DNA of 32,305 nt from contig JAYVJC010000055.1 of the NCBI GenBank assembly GCA_043769645.1, forward strand, positions 1 through 32,305, written 5' to 3'. This document shows positions 1-9,224 of the stretch, piece after piece (within the stretch, counting starts at the first letter, position 1; each line of letters opens with the position of its first letter). The DNA comes from JAYUDN01 sp043769645. GTDB taxonomy: Bacteria > Patescibacteriota > Gracilibacteria > BD1-5 > UBA2023. The position numbers and the translations under genes were made by a program. The notes below the pieces were generated by a model. The model saw only the letters and a list, made by a program, of their open reading frames with translations. It was not told the DNA's origin and ran no database searches.

Positions 1-157
1 TTAAATGCTTATTTTGTATAGAGAGACCTATTTTTTTACCCAGTTCCAAAAGAGACTCTAGAGGATCTTTCTTGGCTCTATTCATGAAAGAAATATGTAC
101 TATTCCGCAATTACGCAAACGTAAAATTTTTTCTTTTGTAGCTGAAAAGTCATTCAT
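1..157 (-). CDS. Unrecognised protein, N-terminal part (runs off left edge)
   Basis: An open frame enters from the ATG at 157-155 and is still open at base 1, giving about 52 residues beginning MNDFSATKEKILRLRNCG. It is charged and soluble-looking, without a signal peptide or membrane segment. The frame extends upstream to a TAG at 197-199 and includes a TGA codon there, so an earlier non-ATG start is possible. I do not recognise the family. It lies downstream of the SLH esterase gene on the same strand, with about 100 nt between them. The call rests only on an open frame and an ATG, so it may be a small gene or a chance frame. Confidence 0.35.
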   Translation of the reverse strand, partial: MNDFSATKEKILRLRNCGIVHISFMNRAKKDPLESLLELGKKIGLSIQNKHL

Positions 158-259
158 AATAGTAATAGTATGTTTGTGGTTTCATCTGCATTGAGGCTAA
201 TTCCTGCTGACTTGAGAAGTATGGTGTTATTTTTTAGCCAATCTTCTGAGTAATTTCAC

Positions 260-1594
260 TTACCTCAGTCCCCTAAAAAAACTCAAGATATCAGCGCCTC
301 CCGTGATCGGCCAGCTATGCGGATCACCACCGTAGGCGGTATATCCCTCACACCAGATGACGGGATTGCCAGGGCTACAGGAGTTCCACTTCTGACAAGT
401 AAGTGGTCCGATAGTGACGGGCACGGGATCACCTTTGCAGAGATTGATGCTTTTTCTGAGACTGAGTCCTCACTTTCCACTTTCATACGAGGAGAGGGCG
501 TCATTGGTATTCTGATAGAGGAGGCTTGCTGATGGACCGGTACAGTCTCCAGCGTAGCCACTGCTTCCGACTCCCGCAATAGCATGGATGATATCTCCAC
601 GAAGGCAAGCAAGCTTGTGCGTGAACCATCCACCGAGGGAGTGACCCACGACGAAGACATTACTTCGGTCGATACAGTAGGCACCACTGATCTCAGCAAT
701 GACTGCATCAAAAAAAGTTATACTTTCCGCTTCACTCCAGGAGTAGCCTCCTCCCGTGGCATCCAGACCTGCAGGATAAGCGACGATAAAGTCATCCTGA
801 TTGGATCATTGTCTTGAGCCTTGAAGGCCCATATAGTTCTGAACCTGTTCATTCGAGTTCGTCCGTCCATGGTTGGCGACGATGAGGGAATACTCCTTAT
901 TTCGTACATAGTTCGATGGAACTGAGAGGATATAGGATCGTGTTTTCCCCGCTATCGTGATGGTATTTATTTTCGAGAGATCCTTCCCGACGATACATCC
1001 GGCGCTTTTATAGTTGAGCATGGTTCGAGTAGCATGATATGCGCGTATTCGTGTGATAAGTTCAGTAGCCTTCCCCCGATTGATACGAGTCTCGATCGAG
1101 TAGGCGGAGGTAGGGATGATATGATTATCATCGGCGAACTTCCGCATCGGTTCATACCAGAGTTCTCCACTTGCCGTTGCGGGCATGGCAATACCAAAAG
1201 CTCGGAATCCAAATGCGAGGGCCTCGAGGGTCGTGACGGTATCGTTCGGTCTGAATTTCCCATCGCTAAAACCCTTCGTGATCGAGAGCTCAGCAGCTCG
1301 ACAGATATAACCATGATACCACATATTGACCGAGACATCGGGAAAACACTTCTTGAGGGGTGTTTCTCCTATCCCATTCCCACTCACTTGTAGGATGATC
1401 TTGAGGATCTCGGCTCTCGTAATCGGTTTCTCTGGTCAGAAGGTGCCGTCTCCATATCCGCCGATGACTTTCTCATTGGCAAGGGTTTCGATCGAGTCTC
1501 GATACCAGGAATACTCTATATCAGAAAAATCTGCAAAAAGTGGCCCAATACTCAAGAAAAAAACCAGCGTACCTATAAAGAATCGAGATTTCAT
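260..1594 (-). CDS. SLH-domain surface esterase (PHB depolymerase / feruloyl esterase-like)
   Basis: The 444-residue frame needs three TGA codons read as Gly. A signal peptide (MKSRFFIGTLVFFLSIGPLFA) is followed by three S-layer homology repeats at about residues 22-70, 80-135 and 140-190, with typical pieces such as ITRAEILKI and FSDGKFRPNDTVT. The C-terminal half is an alpha/beta hydrolase of the LpqC/PHB-depolymerase type: an oxyanion-like VANHGR stretch, the nucleophile elbow GHSLGG with Ser319, and a late His in GDPHSWP (His426). SLH domains normally bind cell-wall polymers, so the enzyme is probably held at the cell surface, where it would cleave ester bonds in polyesters or feruloylated polysaccharides. 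The substrate is not visible. The start was chosen at the signal-peptide Met; an in-frame ATG at 1639 would add 15 residues. The upstream AAA+ gene is divergent. Confidence 0.85.
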
Positions 1595-1693
1595 AAGGAA
1601 AATATAGAGAAAGTGTATCTTTTTTATCGAGAAATTCAATAGAGAGAGGCTTTCATTCTAGATTATATATTGTGAACTTAAATTCATGGAGAA

Positions 1694-1721
1694 TTGACTT
1701 TCCATATAATAACACTATATT
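1694..1721 (+). promoter_or_regulatory. Candidate promoter for the AAA+ ATPase gene
   Basis: TTGACT at 1694-1699 and TATATT at 1716-1721 are 16 nt apart and lie about 28 nt upstream of the ATG at 1749. A perfect TATAAT at 1705-1710 overlaps them and could be an alternative -10 element. The site is in the divergent gap between the SLH esterase and the ATPase. It is a motif match only, in an AT-rich gap. Confidence 0.4.
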
Positions 1722-1748
1722 ACAGAAAATATGTAAATTAGTTATTGT

Positions 1749-2762
1749 ATGCTTGATCTTAGTGAGGTGAAAGACCAGTGATTTAGAGCTCTACTAGAAA
1801 AGAAAAATCCTCTTCCTATTATAGCTAAAAAAAGGAGGTTATTTAGTCTGAGTGAGGTAGAAAAAAGGCTTGATAAACTCTCATCGAAAGATCACGAAAC
1901 CATTCGGGCGACCTACGAAAGAATGCTCGAGAAATGAGGAGAACGATTTCAAGTTAAACCATCAGGAGTTCCTACCATGGAGCATCTCTATGATGAACTT
2001 CCCAATTTTACTGAAGTGCTCGATGAGGTACGACGTAGAGTGGCACTGGTTTCAGACACTTCCGATCCACTCGAAATCTCTCCCATGCTGCTCCTCGGAC
2101 CTCCTGGGATTGGGAAGACGCACTTTGCACGAGAAATCGCAAGACTTCTTGGAACTGGCTATGGGTTTATATCGATGAGTTCACTCACTGCGGGATGGAT
2201 ACTTGGTTGAGCTTCCAGTCAGTGGAATTGAGCTCGTCCAGGCAAGGTATTCGAGACACTCGTAGATGGAGACTATTCGAATCCCGTCATGGTCGTGGAT
2301 GAGATCGATAAGGTACGAGCCGAACATGCCTATGACCCGCTATGAGCTCTCTATTCTCTATTAGAATACGATACTGCCCGAGTATTTGTCGATGAATTCG
2401 CCGAAGTCCCTATCGATGCGAGTCAGGCTATCTGGATAGCTACAGCGAATGATGCTCGTACTATTCCAGAACCGATACAGAGTCGAATGTATATATTCGA
2501 GATAGGATACCCAGATATCGAATCAGTCAGGATGATCGCTCAGAAACTCTATCGAGAAATGATTACTACCTACGATTGGGGACGACGCTTTGAGGATCAT
2601 CTTTCCGAAGAAGTACTTCTCAAGCTCTCATGAATGGTTCCTCGAACTCTACGAAGAGTACTCAGAGATGCTTGCGGATATGCACAACTCGATGGTCGAT
2701 GAGGAATTATACTGGATGATATCAAGGATCCATCTCGAAGGAAAAACCCAATTGGTTTTTAG
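1749..2762 (+). CDS. AAA+ ATPase, Lon-like ATPase module without protease domain
   Basis: The 337-residue frame contains seven TGA codons. Residues 1-95 form a charged helical N-terminus. The ATPase core has Walker A GPPGIGKT (117-124), a pore-loop-like segment in which TGA supplies two glycines (GGASSQWNGARPGK, 153-166), Walker B VMVVDEID (180-187) and sensor 1 WIATAND (about 225-231). DPLGALYSLLE follows Walker B, as in Lon-related ATPases. A short helical C-terminus contains VPRTLRRVLRDA. There is no Lon Ser-Lys protease domain and no FtsH zinc motif, so it is probably a stand-alone remodelling ATPase. Its substrate is unknown. The ATG at 1749 was preferred over the internal Met at 1977 because the upstream 76 codons are in the genome's codon style. 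The SGNH esterase starts 47 nt downstream. Confidence 0.8.
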
Positions 2763-2809
2763 GTTCGTGAATTATTAGCGTATGGCAGTTTTTTCTATAG
2801 AATGGGCGT

Positions 2810-3493
2810 ATGAAAATCATCTTCATTGTTCTTATATCCTGTACTCTCCTCCTCACCGCTTGTGGTACGACGCAGGAGGTACCGACTGCGGCTCCACTCG
2901 CGACGAATCCCGGAGTTATATTGGCACTTGGGGATTCTCTCACGGCTGGGTATGGACTTCCTGAGAGTGAGAACTATCCAGCGCAACTGGAATCCACTCT
3001 TCAGAGTGAGGGATATCACTATAGTGTACAAAATGCTGGGGTCTCAGGAGATACGTCCGCAGGACTCCTCTCGCGCCTCGACTGGATCCTCGATGGAGAT
3101 CCCTCTGCTGAGAAAACGAGTACTGGGACTTATGCTCTCGCGATTCTCTGTATCGGTGCCAATGACGCGTTCCAGGGGAAATCTGTCGCCGATATCGAGA
3201 AAAACCTCCGAACTATCATCGAGAAAATACGCGCAAAAAATATTCCCCTTCTCCTTGCGGGGATGAGGGCTCCCTTTAACCTCGGGTTAGAGTATCGAGA
3301 TCAGTATGATGCGGTATTCGAGAAGCTCGCAAAGGAGTATAAGATATCATATATACCTTTTTTCCTCGCATGAGTCGCCTTGGATGCGAAGCTCAATCAG
3401 GAAGATCGTGTCCATCCGACCAAAGAGGGCTATACCATCATCGTCGGGAATCTCGAGAAGATACTCAAGGAGGAGAAGCTGATACAGAAGTAG
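2810..3493 (+). CDS. SGNH-hydrolase lipoprotein, TesA-like lysophospholipase/esterase
   Basis: A 227-residue protein with one in-frame TGA. The N-terminus is a lipoprotein signal ending in the lipobox LTAC, so it should be lipid-anchored outside the membrane. SGNH family blocks are clear: block I GDSLTAGYGL (Ser43), the block II Gly in NAGVSGDTSAG, block III GANDAF (Asn118) and the terminal DRVHPTKEGY (Asp199, His202). The order and spacing match TesA/arylesterases, which hydrolyse acyl-CoA thioesters, lysophospholipids or simple esters. A TGA codon encodes Gly188; reading it as stop would remove the catalytic Asp-His pair, which is strong evidence for recoding. It lies 47 nt after the ATPase gene and may be cotranscribed. 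The physiological substrate is unknown. Confidence 0.88.
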
Positions 3494-3545
3494 GATCAAA
3501 CTCAGGATGATTATCTTATATAGTATAAATCCAATAGAATGAATA

Positions 3546-3640
3546 GTTCGTCATTCTGAGGCACGAAGAATCCAGGTTTCAAAGACTGGATCATTCCTTC
3601 GCCAGAGTCGATCTATAGGGTCGCTTGGGAATTCGAGAAT
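3546..3640. repeat. Possible dispersed non-coding repeat in a 223-nt intergenic gap
   Basis: The gap 3494-3716 holds no credible gene. It contains a block beginning GTTCGTCATTCTGAGG with CACGAAGAATCCAG following. This resembles the GTCATTCTGAG...GAAGAATC words that recur as dispersed intergenic repeats in several bacterial genomes. The inner words ATCCAG and CTGGAT could pair as a short hairpin. Only one copy is present in the window, so its repeat nature is inferred. Confidence 0.3.
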
Positions 3641-3716
3641 ACAAATAAATTATCTCAATAAACTTAAATTATTCTATACTCGTTTTGAAATAGGAAATAA
3701 TTATTGTTATTCTCTC

Positions 3717-4421
3717 ATGCGCTCTCAAAAACTCGATGCACTCCGTGGGATCGTACTCATCGGTATGGTTTTTTACCACATGAATTACCTCGTGGTCGAG
3801 GTTTTTCATCGGGATATATTCAAAATATCTGAAATGTTTTGGTTTCTCCTTGGAAGGGGAGTGGGGATCGGTTTTATTTTCCTCGCATGAGTTTCATTTT
3901 ACCTCTCTACCGAGAAGAAATGATGGAGAGAGATTCTAAAAAAAAGCTTCAAAAGATTCTTGATTCTTGCAATCGTAGCAGGAGCTATTTCCCTCATTTC
4001 ATATTCATTTTTCTATGATCAAAGGATATCGTGGGGGATTCTCCATTTTTTTGCTCTTGCTACCTTCTGTGGTATGTTTTTTCTCAGGTGGAAGTCATGG
4101 AATATCCTTATTGGAATGCTGTTTCTTATGATCGGGTATTGTCTCGATTTTTTGAGAGGAAACACCTTTCTCCTCATTCCTATAGGACTCTACCCAGAGT
4201 CATACTTTTCAGCAGATTACTATCCACTCTTTCCTTGGTTCGGATACTATCTGATCGGGTATGGTTTTGCTTCTTTTCTAGCATCAAAAGGAAAACTCAC
4301 TACGTTATTATCTGGAAATATACTCGGTGGAAGATGATTATCATGTATTGGGAGACATTCTCTCATACTCTATGTTGTACATGTACCGATACTCTATATT
4401 CTCCTCTCTCTCGTATTCTAA
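3717..4421 (+). CDS. DUF1624 / HGSNAT-like membrane protein
   Basis: A 234-residue polytopic membrane protein with about seven hydrophobic segments. It starts RSQKLDALRGIVLIGMVFYH, the signature opening of DUF1624 and heparan-alpha-glucosaminide N-acetyltransferase catalytic-domain proteins, where the first helix carries a conserved D-x-x-R-G and a His follows at its end (His21). A Trp/Phe-rich PLFPWFGYYLIGYGF motif lies near residues 165-180, also typical. Relatives in this broad acyltransferase group move acyl groups across membranes to sugars. Here the substrate is unknown, but acetylation of a surface glycan would fit the cluster at the right of the window. TGA codons fall in the loops. 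The gene ends in a shared hairpin terminator facing the dienelactone hydrolase gene. Confidence 0.78.
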
Positions 4422-4445
4422 AAATCCCTCACTTGAGGGATTTTT
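4421..4445. terminator. Bidirectional intrinsic terminator
   Basis: A perfect 10-bp stem (AAAATCCCTC at 4421-4430 and GAGGGATTTT at 4435-4444) with a 4-nt loop lies exactly between the convergent genes ending at 4421 (+) and 4449 (-). It gives a U run on both strands. It overlaps the TAA of the plus-strand gene. Confidence 0.85.
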
Positions 4446-4448
4446 AGG

Positions 4449-5318
4449 TTATTTTTTGAGTGTTTCGGAGAGAAACTTCAGGGTTTTCTCCCAGGCATCT
4501 ACCGTTTGACCTGATGCGTAGTTTGCTCCACTTGGATTAGCGAAGGCATGTCCGAGTCATGGATAGATATAGAAGGTATTTTTCTTGCCCAAGTCATTGA
4601 GATGATTCTGGAACTGGGTAATCGAGTTGAGAGGAATGACCGTATCTTTATCTCCGAATATACCGAGGACTGGACCTTTGAGTTTCGAAAGCTTCGAAAT
4701 ATCATCAGTAAGACTTCAGTAATATATGACAGTAGCATCGACGGGATTCGCAAGAGAGATGTCGAGTGATTCTCCACCGCCGAAGCACCATCCGAGAGTC
4801 CCGAACTGTTTTACTGATTCTTGGAGTTTTAGAAAGTTGAGGGCGTGTTCCATCTTGTTGAGAGCTATCTGTGGATTTTCTCTTACTTTTGATGATAGTT
4901 CCTTGGCTTTCTCAGGAGTGGTGGCTACTTCCCCATAGAGGTCGATAGCGAATACCTTGTACCCGGAAGATGCCAGGAGTTTCGCCATATACTTGATATT
5001 ATCATTGAGTCCCCACCACTCATGGATCATCACAATTCCGGGAAAGTCTTTATCTTCGATCGGCTCTGCATAGTATCCATGAAGGTCACCTTCGTTGATT
5101 TCAAATGTCTGTACTGTTTTTGTAAAATCTTTTGTGAAAAGATCGATATTTTTCCCACTTCCTGAAAATGGGACACAAACGGAGTCAGCGAGTATCTCAT
5201 GAGCCTGACAAGTAGTGACTCCAGTCGATGTGAGAGGTGATGGTGTTGAATTTGTTCAACTACAAGAGGATAGAAGGAATGATGTTATGAAAGCAATCGA
5301 GATGATAGTATACTTCAT
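4449..5318 (-). CDS. Dienelactone hydrolase family lipoprotein
   Basis: A 289-residue protein that needs several TGA-Gly codons. The N-terminus is a lipoprotein signal (SFLLSSCSG, with Gly after the Cys encoded by TGA) and a Thr/Ser/Pro linker, so an extracytoplasmic location is likely. The alpha/beta hydrolase domain has MIHEWWGLN, the Cys nucleophile elbow GWCFGGG (Cys178), Asp225 in GDKDTVIP and His257 in PGLGHAF. The 47 and 32 residue spacings are almost those of Pseudomonas dienelactone hydrolase. This family hydrolyses lactones and other esters; secreted, lipid-anchored members are of unknown function. The Gly just before Leu-Gly-His is also TGA, so standard translation would lose the catalytic His. 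A candidate promoter is listed separately. Confidence 0.88.
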
Positions 5319-5337
5319 ACAAAATAAGTTATATGCT

Positions 5338-5367
5338 TTTATAATATAGTTTTTGTTAAAATTACAA
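5338..5367 (-). promoter_or_regulatory. Candidate promoter for the dienelactone hydrolase gene
   Basis: On the minus strand TTGTAA (5367-5362) and TATAAA (5343-5338) are 18 nt apart and the ATG is at 5318, giving a very short leader. The surrounding 135-nt gap is AT-rich and otherwise empty. Motif match only. Confidence 0.35.
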
Positions 5368-5453
5368 CTTATAAATTCATTTTGTGAATAACCATGATTA
5401 ATGATATATCATTTCGCATACCAGAAGAAAGTTTTCTTGAATCGTATTTCCTT

Positions 5454-5876
5454 CTATACCATACTGAGTACATATCCTGCAGCGACGAGTCCTATAAGTC
5501 GGCAGACACTCGATATCGCGACCTTTGAGAACATCCATTTTTTCAGATCATTTCCCCAGAGCACGGTCGATATTATCGTCGGAAGGACGAAACCTATCCA
5601 AACCAGAAAAGCAATATGGATACTTGTGAAAGTGGGGAGGATTTTGATAAGGAAATCGAGCGTTATTACCATGAAAAAGGTAGCGATAAATTCAGCAAGC
5701 ATGATCTTCCACATACCTTCCATAGATTTTTTCATCTCAGAATCAGTCATTTTCTTTTCTCCGTGATGGATCTTCATCCAGAGTTTTCCGAATAGTGGTC
5801 CGTGCCAAAGGGCACCAAGTGCAAATGTTACGACGGTCATAACCAAGATCATGACCCAGTTCAGGGTGACTTCCAT
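5454..5876 (-). CDS. DUF1761 membrane protein
   Basis: A 140-residue membrane protein with no in-frame TGA. It has four hydrophobic segments (about residues 5-25, 52-75, 84-105 and 118-138). GALWHGPLFGKLWMK after the first segment is the hallmark of DUF1761, and WGNDLKKW precedes the last helix. Length agrees with the family (130-145). The function of DUF1761 is unknown. The gene lies 31 nt downstream of a VOC protein on the same strand and is probably cotranscribed with it. All nine glycines use GGN codons, unlike many neighbours. Confidence 0.82.
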   Translation of the reverse strand: MEVTLNWVMILVMTVVTFALGALWHGPLFGKLWMKIHHGEKKMTDSEMKKSMEGMWKIMLAEFIATFFMVITLDFLIKILPTFTSIHIAFLVWIGFVLPTIISTVLWGNDLKKWMFSKVAISSVCRLIGLVAAGYVLSMV

Positions 5877-5907
5877 ATAAAAAAAGATAAAAAATAAAAT
5901 TAGGAAC

Positions 5908-6273
5908 CTAATTTGGGACGCGGAACTCTGGATTATAGATCAGTCCGAGGAGATTATCCCACGGATCTTTGAGCGTTGCCACCATAATCTCACCACCGAC
6001 ATTCATTGGTTTCTCGACCTCGATTGCTCCACATTCTACAAAGTAGTCATAGGTTTGCTCGATATCTTCGACTCACCAAAATACAGCGATATTTTCTCAT
6101 TTTGCAGTCGTTTCTGGCTGAAGTCCGAATTCGTATCCACCGATATTGAATCCGACATAGTATGGTTCATCAAAGTAGGGTGATACTCCAAATGCTTTCT
6201 TATACCAGGCTTTGGCTTTTGCGAGATCACTCACTTTGTAGATGGTGGTGCGGAGTCAGAGTATATGAGTCAT
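5908..6273 (-). CDS. VOC (glyoxalase/bleomycin-resistance) family protein
   Basis: A 121-residue single-module VOC protein with three in-frame TGA codons. It opens with THILGLRTTIYKVSDLAKAK followed by WYKKAFG, the usual beta-strand and helix of a VOC half, and ends with a second beta-alpha-beta unit containing ATLKDPWDNLLGLIYNP, the usual position of the metal-ligand Glu/Asp strand. VOC proteins include glyoxalases, fosfomycin and bleomycin resistance proteins and dioxygenases. The sequence does not tell which activity is present; FGLQPE carries a candidate ligand. It probably forms a two-gene unit with the DUF1761 gene downstream. Confidence 0.82.
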
Positions 6274-6299
6274 AAGTATTAGGTAATAAATTTATTTTA

Positions 6300-6320
6300 T
6301 TGAAATCTTGAGAATTTCAA
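6300..6320 (-). terminator. Weak hairpin between membrane-protein and VOC genes
   Basis: TTGAAAT (6300-6306) and ATTTCAA (6314-6320) form a 7-bp stem with a 7-nt loop. It lies 50 nt downstream of the membrane-protein stop at 6370 on the minus strand. It is AU-rich and followed by scattered rather than contiguous U, so termination is uncertain. Confidence 0.25.
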
Positions 6321-6369
6321 GTGTGAGCATAATAGGAGTTGCTTTCTTTTCGGCAAAGAGCCTATGATA

Positions 6370-7347
6370 TTAGTAAAATTTTTGACTACGGAAACCCTTA
6401 TTTTTTCTCAGTATGAGAAGTCAACCAATAAGAATAAGTAGAGCCATAGATATAGCAGTATACCCTTGTTCTTTCAATCCAAAAGGGAGGGTTATAGATA
6501 TCGTAAAGAGCGCTATCAAAAAAGATCATCAAAGTGCGATGAGCCCCATGTTTTCATATGAAATCCGTGAAATACTATGGTAACGATAGAGAAAGAGCGA
6601 AGAAAAAACTATAAAATATAGGACGTAGATGATAGGAGATATATTCCATTTACAGAGGAGAAGTGGTATAAGAGATATCAGAAAATACATCAACATTCAA
6701 AAACATATGTATCTTCAGGATGCATTCATTGATACAGTTTTACTATATGATAAGTAATCTTTTGTTTTGATCGATATCAGATATAAAATCATACTCGTCA
6801 CTCATAAGTAAAAAAGATGAAGCATCTTTTCTCCGACTGGTGTGATATTTGTTCCAAAAAATACGAGTAAAGAAAACATACTACAAATACCTCAGAGTAT
6901 CCAAGTAGTACTTTTCTGTAACCATGGATCATGAGATACTTTTGGAAATATGAGATACGTGATGGAAATAGGATAGACAATTGCTTGCAATCCCTGCCAA
7001 AATGTTATAGTCAGAGACCAGGGAATTCTTATGCCACTTACGATCCCATAGTTTGCAAATATATCAATAGGGGAATGAACATTCGTAAAGAAAGTTTGGG
7101 CGAGAAGTCCTTCATTGTAAATTCCAAATAGAATTCCTATCATAAATATTGATACTATCCCCATATTATTTCGTACGCTCCACTCCCGTATACAAATAAC
7201 TGGAATCATGTATCCCATGAAAAGAAAAAACCATGTGGTAGAGTGAGTTAAATCAGAAATTTTTGTACTGGTTGTGATTATTTCTGTCAATCCGATCGAA
7301 AGAAGAGAAAGAAGAATAATAGGCTTATAGAGGGAGTATGTATCCAT
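6370..7347 (-). CDS. Unrecognised polytopic membrane protein (325 aa)
   Basis: With TGA read as Gly, what looks like several fragments becomes one 325-residue protein with about nine or ten hydrophobic segments throughout. Recognisable pieces are GILFGIYNEGLLAQTFF (about residues 80-96), which carries an in-membrane Asn-Glu pair, IPWSLTITFWQGLQA, and a C-terminal short basic tail ending RSQKFY. It has no signal peptide, ATP-binding site or known transporter motif that I recognise. The start ATG at 7347 is 5 nt after the stop of the SRPBCC gene, so translational coupling is likely. Tyr, Ile and Ser are abundant. It could be an integral membrane enzyme or transporter; no function is assigned. 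Confidence 0.72.
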
Positions 7348-7352
7348 AAGTT

Positions 7353-7790
7353 TTATAGAGATTCCACATATTTCTTCAGATTCTCGAGGATGGAGCTCCA
7401 TCCTGCGATTTGTTGTTCACTCGAGTGGGTATCTTCCGCATCGAAGACTTCAGTCACTTTCACACCTTCAGGTGTTACCTCTAGAGTGACATCGACGACG
7501 CGACCGGCATCGAGGAAATACTCTTTCATCTCCCCGAGCGTATAACTCATACTTTTCATCGGAGTAACCTCTGTATACTGGGCGGTGAGGTCAAAACCGA
7601 AGCTTCCATCTCGTGCTTCCATACGAGTAGTGAAAACCCCTCCGACTTTTGGGGCTTCCCCCTTTGCCCATGGACTACACCAGTCATCTGAAGCGAATGC
7701 CCAGTGGACGATATGTACGGGATTCCAGAGAGCATCCCAGACGGTTTCAAGAGGAGCGTTTATCGTCGTAGAGACGGTGAGTTTGGACAT
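7353..7790 (-). CDS. SRPBCC / AHSA1-like START-fold protein
   Basis: A 145-residue protein with no TGA codon. The pattern SKLTVSTTINAPLETVWDAL, then PVHIVHWAFASDDWCSP, GGVFTTRMEARDGS and a C-terminal helix QQIAGWSSILENLKKYVES is typical of the activator-of-Hsp90-ATPase-1-like branch of the SRPBCC superfamily. Members bind hydrophobic ligands in a deep cavity; most stand-alone bacterial ones have no known role. Full length for the family. It sits in a same-strand run of four genes (peptidoglycan-binding protein, membrane protein, this gene, 325-aa membrane protein) with gaps of 5 to 17 nt, so they probably form one transcript. Confidence 0.88.
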   Translation of the reverse strand: MSKLTVSTTINAPLETVWDALWNPVHIVHWAFASDDWCSPWAKGEAPKVGGVFTTRMEARDGSFGFDLTAQYTEVTPMKSMSYTLGEMKEYFLDAGRVVDVTLEVTPEGVKVTEVFDAEDTHSSEQQIAGWSSILENLKKYVESL

Positions 7791-7807
7791 AAAAAAATTA
7801 ATAAATT

Positions 7808-8365
7808 CTAAATATAAATATTAAACCAAATGAAGAAAAGTATAATTCAAACAAATAGAGTTGGTAACATCCAAGGAAATGATACTTTATTTTTTCTCCG
7901 GTCCAAGTAGAAACCAGTAATGGAAAATAGTATAGGCAGTAGGACTAAAAATCCCATAATTCATAAAATTATGAAAGTCTCGAAATCATGCATAGGTCTT
8001 TCCCAAAATGAATAAGGTCCATCTCCCATAATACCACCACACCATCTAGGATTTTCGAAGTAAGCTATCAATATTCTTCAAAGAAGAAAAATATCCCACA
8101 CTATCATCCAAGAGAGACTAATCCTGAGTCCAGTTTTGATTGCCGAGAAAGAAGAATCAACTATACTAAACTTCCAAGATTTCCAAAAAAAGAGGCCGAA
8201 AGAGAGAATTCCAAAAATTGTGATCGCAGAAAAGAATATTTCCCAATATATTCCTGAAGAAACATAAAATTCTGATAGGAAAACAAATAGTCATCAGAAA
8301 ATAGTAGCTATAAATGTGTTAATTATCCAGAAGCTATGAAAATAGGAAGATGCAGTTGAGGACAT
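7808..8365 (-). CDS. Unrecognised four-helix membrane protein (185 aa)
   Basis: A 185-residue frame with at least five TGA codons, including a TGA-TGA pair at the end of the first hydrophobic segment. Four strongly hydrophobic segments lie at about residues 12-32, 45-65, 90-108 and 140-185 (the last part probably two helices). An extramembrane loop holds FENPRWCGGIMGDGPYSF, with a Cys-Gly-Gly. Trp and Phe are abundant. I recognise no family. The gene lies 16 nt after the peptidoglycan-binding gene and 17 nt before the SRPBCC gene. Confidence 0.7.
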
Positions 8366-8381
8366 AAAAGTGAGTATTAAA

Positions 8382-8747
8382 TTATTTATGACAAGCGAGT
8401 TGTACCATTTTCTCTTTTGTTTTTGGTCCCACGATTCCTGTCTGCTTGATTCAGTGAGATTTCTGAAATGCAATTATAGCTTTTTGGGTCTTTTTTCCGA
8501 AATAATCACGTTTATATTTTCCTGTACTTCTATCTTCTTTGATGGATTCTTCGATAGTGAGGAATCCATTATTTAGGAGAAATACTCGTACTGCTCAAGC
8601 GTACGCTCAGCTATCACCAAACTTTATAGGAGCTTTGTTTGTGAGCATAGTTTTCATATCATCACATGACCAACCTATAAAGTAGGCAGAGCTGATATTG
8701 GCTCCAAAGAAAGAGAAGATAAGTATAGAAATAAGAATTTTTTTCAT
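8382..8747 (-). CDS. Secreted peptidoglycan-binding-domain protein
   Basis: A 121-residue protein with a clear signal peptide (MKKILISILIFSFFGANISSA) and one peptidoglycan-binding-1-like module: GDSGAYAGAVRVFLLNNGFL, a variable loop, YFGKKTQKAIIAFQKSHGIKQ, then TGIVGPKTKEKMVQLAC. The F-G-x-x-T-x-x-A-[IV]-x-x-F-Q and T-G-x-[IV]-G-P words are diagnostic. TGA supplies two glycines of the first repeat and one before IKQ. No catalytic domain is attached, so it would act only as a wall-binding protein. It is the first gene of a tight four-gene minus-strand run. Two Cys residues (about 26 and 119) could form a disulfide. Confidence 0.85.
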
Positions 8748-8807
8748 AAGAAATGAGTGAGAAATTATATAACTTTACAGACAGATTACTACAACAAAAT
8801 CAAAAGA

Positions 8808-9215
8808 TTATAGTCTATTACTTTTTATATATTTTCCACTCGTAAGCAGAGTGATGATGAGATTCACTATACTGAGAATGAAAAGAAAAGCTACTGAAAG
8901 AATGAGGAGTACTGCAAGAGTCGGGAATGAAGCATCATGGAATGTGCTTCAGTAGAGATAATAAAGGAGAAATCCGAAAGTCAGAATATTTATGAAGTAT
9001 TTGCGTCACCAGTGTGGACTGAGGCTATTTCTATAGACATAATAAGCTATCCCACCAATAAATATAATCTGGCTCAGAGCGGTGAGATAAAATTCTGACC
9101 TATCCCATGCAGAAAAACTCTGATCATAGATATTCGGAATGAGCGCTATGAGCCCTAAAATGATCACGAGAATTGGATGGATCAAGTTTGTGAAATGTTT
9201 GATATGAAAAGACAT
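8808..9215 (-). CDS. Unrecognised four-helix membrane protein (135 aa)
   Basis: A 135-residue membrane protein with two TGA-Gly codons. Hydrophobic segments fall at about residues 11-27, 45-60, 73-88 and 98-122; a basic tail (TSGKYIKSNRL) ends the protein. The first 70 residues include WDRSEFYLTALSQIIFIGG. I recognise no family. The frame remains open across both TGA codons and ends in TAA, and the helices are evenly spaced, which supports it as real. It lies 60 nt upstream of the peptidoglycan-binding gene on the same strand. Confidence 0.68.
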
Positions 9216-9224
9216 AAAGAAAGA

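Noticed and set aside
806..808. Apparent stop codon (TGA) that would make the SLH protein a pseudogene
   Set aside because: The same pattern occurs in nearly every gene and always fits Gly, so it is recoding, not decay.
283..1338. Long open frames on both strands overlapping the SLH esterase
   Set aside because: They lack recognisable domains and overlap a frame with three SLH repeats and an intact serine-esterase motif; they are by-products of biased codon use.
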